A stretch of DNA of 49,389 nt. Source: Bacteroidia bacterium. Its GTDB lineage: Bacteria; Bacteroidota; Bacteroidia; CAIKAF01. This document shows, in pieces, positions 42,995-49,389 of the stretch. The translations under genes and the position numbers were made by a program. How positions within the stretch are numbered: position 1 is the stretch's first letter; every line of letters starts with the position of its first letter. Below the pieces are notes generated by a model. That model worked only from the letters and a program-made list of their open reading frames with translations. It ran no database searches and was not told the origin of the DNA. Location: the NCBI GenBank assembly GCA_016742095.1, contig JACVCJ010000027.1, positions 1-49,389 of the forward strand, in the 5' to 3' direction.

Positions 42995-45900
42995 TTAATT
43001 TTCAAAATCTTCTATTTCGGCAGCGTCGTGCGTGTCGTTACCGGATTTCTTCCATACCTTTTTTTCTACCCTTTTTTTGTTGAAAAGCTTGTAGATCACG
43101 GGCAGAATAAGCAGGGTAAGGATGGTAGAAGAGATCAGTCCGCCGATCACCACTACGGCCAGCGGTTTCTGTGTTTCGGAACCGATACCTGTGGACAGCG
43201 CGGCGGGCAGCAGACCCAGACCGGCCATCAGGGCGGTCATCACCACCGGGCGTATACGCGTAAGCGAGCCGGAAATAATGGCCTGTGCCAGCGGCAGGCG
43301 TTCGCTCAGGTTCTTGTTATACACCGAGACCAGGATCACCCCGTTCTGTACGCATACCCCGAAGAGTGCGATAAAGCCCACACCCGCCGAAATACTAAAG
43401 TTGATACCTGTGATCCACAGGGCCATGATACCCCCGATGAGGGCAAAAGGTACGTTCAGCAGTACGATACCGGCATCTTTGGCCGAACCGAACATGATGA
43501 ACAGCCACAGGAAGATAAGCGCTACGGCGATCGGTACTACAATGGTAAGTGTTTTGGTGGCCCGCACCTGGTTTTCGAATTCACCGTTCCAGCTGATGGA
43601 ATAGCCTTTCTGCAGGGAGATTTGTGCACCTACTTTCTGCTGGGCCTCGGCAATGGTACTGCCCAGGTCGCGGCCGCGTACAGAGAATTTCACCGGTACA
43701 AAACGCTGGTTAGATTCGCGGTATACAAATGCCGGACCGGTTTCGAGGCTGATATCGGCGATCTCGCGCAGGGGAACCCGGGTGCCATTGGTAGAAAGCG
43801 TGCCTTTGTGGCAGGGAACCAGTATTTTACCGATAGCGTCCACCGTGTTGCGGTACTGCTCCTGGAAACGTACGCGGATATCGAATTTACGTTCGCCTTC
43901 GTACTTGGTGGTCACCGCTTTACCCCCGATGGCGATCTCGATCACATCGTTGGCATCTTCCACGGTGGCGCCGTAACGGGCCATTTTCTTCTGGTCGAGT
44001 TGTATACGCAGTTCGGGCTGACCGATACTTTTAAAGATACCGAGGTCTTTTACCCCTTCGATGCCCGACATAATGGTCTTTATACTGTCGGCCTTCTGTT
44101 CCAGGACCCTAAAGTCGTCGCCGAAGATCTTGATGGCCATTTCGCCTTTTACGCCGGACACCGCCTCCTGTACGTTATCGGAGATGGGCTGCGAGAAACC
44201 GAAGATCATACCGGGGTATTTGCTTTCCATTTCGGTCTGCATTTCGCCGATCACCTCTTCTTTCGAAAGTCCGCGTTCCCATTCGTCTTTGGGCAGCAGG
44301 TCCACGAAGAACTCTACGTTAAAGAAACCGGTGGGGTCGGTACCGTCGTTCGGGCGGCCGTTCTGGCTGATCACCGAGCGTACCTCAGGGTACTTGCGGA
44401 ATACCTGGCGCATTTCCTCGGCATTCTTATTGGCTTCGGTAAAGGAGATACTCTGCGGCATACTGGCACGTACGTAGATGGAACCTTCGTTCAGCTGCGG
44501 CAGGAATTCTGTTCCCAGTCCGCCGCCGATCAGCAGGCTCAGGGCCAGGATACCGCCGGCGATACCGATGCTCAGTTTGGGGCGGGCCATTACTTTGTTC
44601 AGCGCCGGTTTGTAAATGTTTTCCAGTCCGCGTACCAGCCTGTTCTCGCGTTCGCGTACGTTTTTGGAAAGCAGCAGTTTACACAGCAGCGGCACCAGGG
44701 TAAGCGTAAAGATAAGCGCTCCCAGCAGGGCAAAGCTCATGGTATAGGCCAGCGGCGAGAACATCTTGCCTTCTACTTTCTGGAAGGCGAAAATGGGCAG
44801 CAGGGCCGTAATGATGATCAGTTTAGAGAAGAGGATGGGGCGGCCCATCTCGATGGATACTTTGCGTACGGCGCCCAGCTTGGCAATGAGGTTGTAACGC
44901 TTCACGCCCAGCTCATGCTGCCGGTGTGCCAGGTATACGAATATACCCTCTACCATTACCACGGCCCCGTCGATGATGATACCGAAGTCGATGGCCCCGA
45001 TGGAAAGCAGGTTGGCCGACATGCCCCTGAACCGCATACAGATGAAGGCGAACAGCAGGGCCAGCGGAATAATAATGGCTACGATCAGTGTAGTACGCCA
45101 GTCGAGCAGGAAGATGGTAAGGATGAATGTTACCAGCAGTACGCCCACGATCAGGTTTTCCATTACCGTGTGCGTGGTGTGGTTCACCAGGGTGGTACGG
45201 TCGTAGAAGGTGCTGATCTTCACATCTTCGGGCAGTACGCGCTCGTTCAGTTCGATGATCTTATCGTTGAGTTTCTGCAGTACTTCGCTCGGGTTTTCGC
45301 CTTTGCGCAGCAGTACAATGCCTTCCACCACGTCCTGTTCACTGTCGCGGGCGGCTTTACCCAGGCGCGGACGGTACGATTCCTCTACGGTGGCCACGTC
45401 TTTTATAAAGATGGGAATACCGTTCTTAACGTCGATGATAATGTTCCCGATGTCTTCGATATCCTTAACCATACCCAGACCGCGCACCACATAGGCTTGC
45501 GAGCCTTTTTCGAGTACGTCGCCGCCCACGTTGGCGTTGTTGTTTTCCAGGGCTTCGAACACATCTTCGGTCACGAAGTTGAACTCGTTCATCTTGAGCG
45601 GGTTCACATTCACCTGGTAGGTTTTTACCTCACCGCCGAAAGAAATTACGTCGGCCACGCCTTCCACGGCTTTCAGGCGCTTGTCGATCACCCAGTCCTG
45701 GATCTCTTTCAGTTCGCGCACCGTTTTGGTCTTACTGGCCAGGGTATAGCGGTAAATTTCGCCGGTAGGTCCGGAAGGCGGCTGAATTTCGGCTTCAATT
45801 CCTTCGGGCAGGCTCACGTTGCGCAGCTGGTTGGCCACTACCTGGCGGGCGTAGAAATCGTCCACCCCGTCGTCGAAAAGTATGGTCACCACCGAAAGTC

Positions 45901-46174
45901 CGAACAGCGAAACGGAGCGCAGGTTGGTCTTTTTGGGCACCACGTTCATTTCGGTCTCGATGGGAATGGTCACGAATTTTTCCACCTCTTCGGCGCTGCG
46001 GCCGGGCCACTGGGTAATGATCACCACGCGGGTATTGATCACGTCCGGGAAGGCCTCGATGGGCGTACGGTTGAAACTGCTTATGCCCAGCGCCACCACA
46101 ATGGCGGTAAAGGCAAAAACAAACCACTTGTTCTTCAGCGAAAAGCTGATAACGGCATCTAATACTTTATCCAT
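42995..46174 (-). CDS. czcA: CzcA/CusA-type heavy-metal efflux RND transporter
   Basis: This 1059-aa protein has 12 predicted membrane helices and two large periplasmic loops. It starts with helix 1 (FVFAFTAIVVALGISSFNRT, then PIEAFPDV) and the family segment QWPGRSAEEVEKFVTIPIE. The fourth helix carries the proton-relay motif of heavy-metal RND pumps, DFGIIIDGAVVMVEG (about 391-407). The pump exports divalent or monovalent metal ions using the proton gradient. It forms an operon with the membrane-fusion and outer-membrane partners upstream. Which metal is moved cannot be told from the motif. Confidence 0.95.
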   Translation of the reverse strand: MDKVLDAVISFSLKNKWFVFAFTAIVVALGISSFNRTPIEAFPDVINTRVVIITQWPGRSAEEVEKFVTIPIETEMNVVPKKTNLRSVSLFGLSVVTILFDDGVDDFYARQVVANQLRNVSLPEGIEAEIQPPSGPTGEIYRYTLASKTKTVRELKEIQDWVIDKRLKAVEGVADVISFGGEVKTYQVNVNPLKMNEFNFVTEDVFEALENNNANVGGDVLEKGSQAYVVRGLGMVKDIEDIGNIIIDVKNGIPIFIKDVATVEESYRPRLGKAARDSEQDVVEGIVLLRKGENPSEVLQKLNDKIIELNERVLPEDVKISTFYDRTTLVNHTTHTVMENLIVGVLLVTFILTIFLLDWRTTLIVAIIIPLALLFAFICMRFRGMSANLLSIGAIDFGIIIDGAVVMVEGIFVYLAHRQHELGVKRYNLIAKLGAVRKVSIEMGRPILFSKLIIITALLPIFAFQKVEGKMFSPLAYTMSFALLGALIFTLTLVPLLCKLLLSKNVRERENRLVRGLENIYKPALNKVMARPKLSIGIAGGILALSLLIGGGLGTEFLPQLNEGSIYVRASMPQSISFTEANKNAEEMRQVFRKYPEVRSVISQNGRPNDGTDPTGFFNVEFFVDLLPKDEWERGLSKEEVIGEMQTEMESKYPGMIFGFSQPISDNVQEAVSGVKGEMAIKIFGDDFRVLEQKADSIKTIMSGIEGVKDLGIFKSIGQPELRIQLDQKKMARYGATVEDANDVIEIAIGGKAVTTKYEGERKFDIRVRFQEQYRNTVDAIGKILVPCHKGTLSTNGTRVPLREIADISLETGPAFVYRESNQRFVPVKFSVRGRDLGSTIAEAQQKVGAQISLQKGYSISWNGEFENQVRATKTLTIVVPIAVALIFLWLFIMFGSAKDAGIVLLNVPFALIGGIMALWITGINFSISAGVGFIALFGVCVQNGVILVSVYNKNLSERLPLAQAIISGSLTRIRPVVMTALMAGLGLLPAALSTGIGSETQKPLAVVVIGGLISSTILTLLILPVIYKLFNKKRVEKKVWKKSGNDTHDAAEIEDFEN

Positions 46175-46186
46175 AGTTGCCGTTGT

Positions 46187-47296
46187 TTACTGGTTATTGA
46201 TGGCAGAAGCCACAAAAAGGGCGCCCTGCGAAAGAATGATCTCGCCTGCGCGTACACCGTCAAGTACCTGTGTATAGTTTTTGCCGGTGCGGCCCTGTTC
46301 GATCTCTGTTTTTACATAGGTATCACCTTCTACCTTTATCACGTAGTTCTTACCGTTCTCGATGAAAATGGCCTGTGTGGGTACGTGCAGTGATCTGTTC
46401 ACGTTCACAGGGCGCAGCGTAACGGTAGCGAACATTTCAGGACGCAGCAGATCGCCTTCGTTCTTGAGTTCGATACGGGCCTTTACGGTACGTGCTTCGG
46501 GGTCGAGCACGGTATTGATCTTGGTAACGCTTCCGGTCAGCACCATGTCGGGATAGGCCACGGTAACGATCTCGGCCATATCGCCCACGTGTATGCGCGA
46601 CATATCGCTTTCGTATACATTGGCCAGTACCCATACGTCTTTCAGGTCGCTGATGGTAAGCATGCTCTGGCTGTTATCGGTACGGATCTGGGTGCCTTCG
46701 TTCACGTTACGTTCTACCAGGTAACCACTGATGGGAGCCGTTACTTTAAAAACGGCGTCGTTCTCATTGGCGCCGGCGCCGTACAGGCTCAGCTGGCGTT
46801 TCTGGGCCAGGTAGGTCTGCGTGGCATTGTTCAGGTCGCTGGTGGCTTCTTCCAGTTCTTTTCCGGATGCAAAACCACTGTCGTACAGTTTTTTAACGCG
46901 GTTAAAATTTTTCTCGGCCAGGTCTTTGTTGTTCTCGGCCAGGATAAATTCCGACTGGTAGGAGTTGATGTCCGTAGAGCTCAGGATGGCCAGCAGCTGT
47001 CCTTTCTGTACGTAATCGCCCAGGGAAACGTAGATACGGTCTACCGTACCGCTCACGATGGGGAAAATACGGATCACGTGATCTTCGTCGAAGCTGATCT
47101 CACCGGGAACGGTCAGCAGTTCTTCGTCGGGCATCATTTTTACGGTATCGGCCTTCAGCCCCTGTTTCTGGGAAGCCGAAAGGCTGATGCTGTTACTTTT
47201 TGGTCCGGCTGACGCCGCAGGCTTTTCTTTTTCTTTGCCTCCGCCGCAGGCGCTTAATAAAACACAAAGAATGGCCGGTATGATGGAATATTTCAT
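46187..47296 (-). CDS. czcB: RND efflux periplasmic adaptor (CzcB/CusB family)
   Basis: This 369-aa lipoprotein has its lipobox LSAC at Cys17. It shows the adaptor domain order: a barrel-sandwich part (GTVDRIYVSLGDYVQKGQLL), a helical hairpin (LAEKNFNRVKKLYDSGF), the lipoyl-like return (FKVTAPISGYLVERNVNEGT), and the beta-barrel (DPEARTVKARIELKNEGDLL). It links the pump in the inner membrane to the outer-membrane channel. It starts 2 nt after the channel gene's stop and ends 12 nt before czcA. Confidence 0.95.
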   Translation of the reverse strand: MKYSIIPAILCVLLSACGGGKEKEKPAASAGPKSNSISLSASQKQGLKADTVKMMPDEELLTVPGEISFDEDHVIRIFPIVSGTVDRIYVSLGDYVQKGQLLAILSSTDINSYQSEFILAENNKDLAEKNFNRVKKLYDSGFASGKELEEATSDLNNATQTYLAQKRQLSLYGAGANENDAVFKVTAPISGYLVERNVNEGTQIRTDNSQSMLTISDLKDVWVLANVYESDMSRIHVGDMAEIVTVAYPDMVLTGSVTKINTVLDPEARTVKARIELKNEGDLLRPEMFATVTLRPVNVNRSLHVPTQAIFIENGKNYVIKVEGDTYVKTEIEQGRTGKNYTQVLDGVRAGEIILSQGALFVASAINNQ

Positions 47297-47298
47297 AG

Positions 47299-48552
47299 TT
47301 ATTTTAAAATTTCTTTTCCGATGTTAAAATGCAGGTTATTCACTGCGTCCAGGTATTGGTTCTTCAGTTCCAGGTATTGCAGCTTGGTATCGATATAGGC
47401 ACGCTGAAAATCGATGAACTGTACCAGGCTCAGGTTCTTCTGGATATAGTTCTCTCCGGCTTCGCGGCGCATCTGTTCCAGCTCGCTCAGGAACGAATCG
47501 TTGAAGGTGCGTACCTTTTCGGCATAGGCAATGAGGCTGGCCCGGGAAGCGGCTACTTCGTTACCGAGCGTAAGCACCACCAGGTCGGAGTTCAGCTTCG
47601 ACTGCTCGATGCGGGTGCGTGCGGCACGGATATTACCCTGGTTGCGGTTAAAGAAGGGGAGCGACATCTCGAAGGTCATACCCTGGTACGAACGGTAGTA
47701 GTTCGATCCCTTATCGTGCGGCTGGTAACCGAACTTCAGATCAGGCACGGCGGTCGACTTCTGCAGTTTCAGATCGCGTTCGTTGTATTCAATGTTTTTG
47801 ATAGAGAGTTTATAGTCGGGGCGGTTGTCCGAAGCTATTTTCAGCAGTTCGGCCGGGTCCAGGCCGCTCACTTCGGGCAGTGCACGCTCTTCCAGTTCTA
47901 CTTCGGTATCGGCCTTTATATTCAGCAGTACGTTCAGTTCACTTCTTTTCTGCAGCAGTTCGGCATTTACCATGGCCGAAGTGGCGTCGATCGTGAGTTT
48001 TTCGGCCTTTACACGCAGCTGTTCGTTCTTAGAGATAGCCCCGGTGGCCAGCATGGTCTCCGAAGCGCTGATCATACGTTCGTATCCTTTCGAAATACTG
48101 TCGTACAGTTCTTTTTTCTCCTGCAGCATCAGTACGTCGTTGTATACATCGCTCAGTTCATAGATCATGCCCCGCACCGCGTCCTGGTACTGGAGCTCGC
48201 TCATTTCAGCCCCGAGCTTGGCCAGTTTTACACTATTGGTGTGCTTACCGCTGATGGAGAAGATCTGTTCTACCTGTATCAGTTTCTGTTCCCCAAAAGA
48301 GAAATAGCGGTTGGTCTCAATGCTGTACATATCCGCATTCCAGAGGAAATAGGGATTGTTCCACAATTTTGCCTGTACCACATTGGCCTGGGCAATATCG
48401 ATCTCATAGTGTGCTGCAAGTATGCCCAGGTATTGATCGAGCATACGACTTTTAGCTTCGGTATACGTGATCTTTGTCTGTGCAAAGGCGGGACCCTGCA
48501 GCAGAAAAAGCGCAACGAAACTTACGGCAGCACAAAGTTTTGCCGTTTTCAT
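47299..48552 (-). CDS. czcC: TolC-family outer-membrane channel (CzcC-type)
   Basis: This 417-aa protein has a signal peptide (KLCAAVSFVALFLLQGPAFAQ). The mature part is mostly long coiled-coil helices, with two OEP repeats (residues 40-210 and 230-410), for example YELSDVYNDVLMLQEKKELY and LSIKNIEYNERDLKLQKS. The region MTFEMSLPFFNRNQGNIRAA is typical of the family. It forms the exit duct of the metal efflux system. It is the first of the three efflux genes in transcription order. The small exported protein gene ends 85 nt before it. Confidence 0.95.
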   Translation of the reverse strand: MKTAKLCAAVSFVALFLLQGPAFAQTKITYTEAKSRMLDQYLGILAAHYEIDIAQANVVQAKLWNNPYFLWNADMYSIETNRYFSFGEQKLIQVEQIFSISGKHTNSVKLAKLGAEMSELQYQDAVRGMIYELSDVYNDVLMLQEKKELYDSISKGYERMISASETMLATGAISKNEQLRVKAEKLTIDATSAMVNAELLQKRSELNVLLNIKADTEVELEERALPEVSGLDPAELLKIASDNRPDYKLSIKNIEYNERDLKLQKSTAVPDLKFGYQPHDKGSNYYRSYQGMTFEMSLPFFNRNQGNIRAARTRIEQSKLNSDLVVLTLGNEVAASRASLIAYAEKVRTFNDSFLSELEQMRREAGENYIQKNLSLVQFIDFQRAYIDTKLQYLELKNQYLDAVNNLHFNIGKEILK

Positions 48553-48637
48553 TAAATAAAAATTGAATTAAATGGAAAAATAAGATACCTGCATTACGCA
48601 GGGTAATGAGCAGAATTATGAATTCTGTACAACAATT

Positions 48638-49030
48638 CTAAATACGGATGGACCGTATAAGCAGAATAATGGAACATTTTTCGGCGACGCTACGATGTAC
48701 TACCGAAGAATTACGGCTGGAAAGCCCGTGGAAATCTGAAAATAAAAGAATTATAAGGTCATCGGCACTGATAAACCCGCTGTCGCCGCCATAAATAGTG
48801 CTTCGGCGTTCGCGCTGGGGAGAATTCTGCCGGTGGTCTTCGGTAAAGTTGTAAATGATATTTTCTCCGTCACTGAGAGAAGGCATCAGGGTGGTATATA
48901 TATCATCCGATGCTTCCAGGCAAACCTCCGACAAACCCTCGCTGAGTCCGTTCATGGCTTTGACTTCTCCCGCAAAGAAGAGGAAGAAACCTGCCAGTAC
49001 CAGGTAGATGATATGCCGTAAGCGGTTCAT
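48638..49030 (-). CDS. Small exported protein at the head of the efflux operon
   Basis: At 130 aa, it has a signal peptide (IIYLVLAGFFLFFAGEVKA), then a polar region with many Ser, Asp and Glu (CLEASDDIYTTLMPSLSDGE), two Cys residues and an Arg/Ile-rich end (CSIILLIRSIRI). No family is recognised. Its position ahead of an RND metal pump is common for small periplasmic metal-binding or sensing proteins in Bacteroidota, but no metal motif is evident. Confidence 0.65.
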   Translation of the reverse strand: MNRLRHIIYLVLAGFFLFFAGEVKAMNGLSEGLSEVCLEASDDIYTTLMPSLSDGENIIYNFTEDHRQNSPQRERRSTIYGGDSGFISADDLIILLFSDFHGLSSRNSSVVHRSVAEKCSIILLIRSIRI

Positions 49031-49049
49031 GAAGAAAATTTTCAGTGGG

Positions 49050-49057
49050 CAAAGTAA
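49050..49057 (-). promoter_or_regulatory. Possible -7 box of the efflux operon
   Basis: On the minus strand this reads TTACTTTG, one mismatch from TAnnTTTG, 20 nt upstream of the ATG of the small exported protein gene. Confidence 0.3.
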
Positions 49058-49213
49058 CGGAGAAAAAAACTACACTTGCAACAGAAACGTAAAAAATAAC
49101 ATCTCTGCTGCCCGAAATATTGTCCGTATCGTTAAAAAAAACACTTTTTATCATTTGTAAAAAAGAATGTTCCGGTATAAGCGGACCTTTGCCACGCAAA
49201 AAAAAACAGGATT

Positions 49214-49389
49214 ATGAGCTGGATCATTCTTATTGTGGCAGGCCTCTTTGAAGTGGGCTTTGCTGCAAGCCTCGGGAAGGCGCGTGAAACACAGGGTGCC
49301 GAAGCGGCGCTGTGGTGGACCTCTTTTGTGATCTGCCTGTTCCTGAGCATGGCCCTGCTCTTCAGGGCTACCAGGGACCTGCCCATGGG
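49214..49389 (+). CDS. SMR family multidrug/guanidinium exporter (5' part, cut by window edge)
   Basis: The first 58 codons of a small multidrug resistance protein are visible: MSWIILIVAGLFEVGFAASL, with the essential Glu (FEVGFA, residue 13) in helix 1, then LWWTSFVICLFLSMALLFRA as helix 2. The frame runs off the right edge; SMR proteins are about 105 aa. The family includes EmrE-type drug exporters and Gdx/SugE guanidinium exporters. The visible half does not decide between them. The start follows an AT-rich leader. It is divergent from the metal efflux operon. Confidence 0.9.
   Translation, partial: MSWIILIVAGLFEVGFAASLGKARETQGAEAALWWTSFVICLFLSMALLFRATRDLPM

Noticed and set aside
42863-46162. 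A 1099-codon open frame on the plus strand opposite the RND pump gene
   Set aside because: It lies antisense to czcA, whose protein is clearly conserved. The antisense product is low-complexity and rich in His/Gln/Gly, typical of a shadow frame in codon-biased DNA.
49058-49213. Guanidine riboswitch before the SMR gene
   Set aside because: I could not find the paired ACGR-loop hairpins or other conserved riboswitch features.

Overview
The window looks like the chromosome of a Bacteroidota member, probably from the Chitinophagales/Chitinophagaceae. Pointers are the promoter -7 boxes of the Bacteroidota type (TAnnTTTG, seen exactly upstream of at least seven transcription units), the near absence of Shine-Dalgarno sequences, many exported proteins whose signal peptide ends in a residue before Gln, an F-type ATPase locus without the beta and epsilon genes, and giant RHS/YD-repeat proteins typical of this phylum. 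The taxon is inferred from gene content and cannot be fixed from the sequence alone.

Layout. (1) Positions 1-17.7 kb: a six-gene minus-strand operon of exported proteins. It reads from 17659 down to 458: a 379-aa secreted protein, a 182-aa lipoprotein, a 2221-aa giant SpvB/Tc-toxin-like shell protein, a 208-aa secreted protein, a 2564-aa RHS protein with a variable C-terminal tip resembling a JAB metallopeptidase toxin, and a 174-aa exported partner. At the extreme left, after a terminator and two copies of a 21-bp repeat, lies a truncated second RHS fragment, as in RHS loci with orphan tips. (2) 18.0-22.2 kb: a small lipoprotein, a RadC-like protein whose JAMM metal ligands are all replaced, and a tandem pair of DUF4157 (eCIS-associated) proteins that share the same N-terminal HEAWH domain but carry different cysteine-peptidase-like C-terminal halves. 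(3) 22.3-22.9 kb: a YefM-YoeB toxin-antitoxin pair. (4) 23.0-28.7 kb: the ATP synthase operon (AtpI-like, a, c, b, delta, alpha, gamma), with terminator-like hairpins after the c and alpha genes, the two multi-copy subunits. (5) 28.7-29.4 kb: tRNA-Gln with a near-perfect promoter, followed by a gene-free array of DNA/RNA hairpins including four covarying GA-loop repeats. (6) 29.4-33.8 kb: a RidA protein, a small membrane protein, a transglutaminase-like protein, a CDP-alcohol phosphatidyltransferase, and an overlapping four-gene alkylation-repair operon (AraC-MGMT Ada, a 2OG-Fe oxygenase, a stand-alone Ada zinc domain and AlkB). (7) 34.0-42.3 kb: dnaK, two hypothetical envelope genes, YitT, TetR, a Crp/Fnr regulator, a ClC channel and two outer-membrane proteins. 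(8) 42.3-49.4 kb: a CzcCBA-type heavy-metal RND efflux operon preceded by a small exported protein, and the 5' part of an SMR exporter gene cut by the window edge.

The best candidates for an undescribed system are the six-gene giant exported operon with its exchangeable, AT-rich tip, and the DUF4157 pair, which looks like payloads for a contractile injection machine encoded elsewhere. The hairpin array after tRNA-Gln is the most notable non-coding signal.
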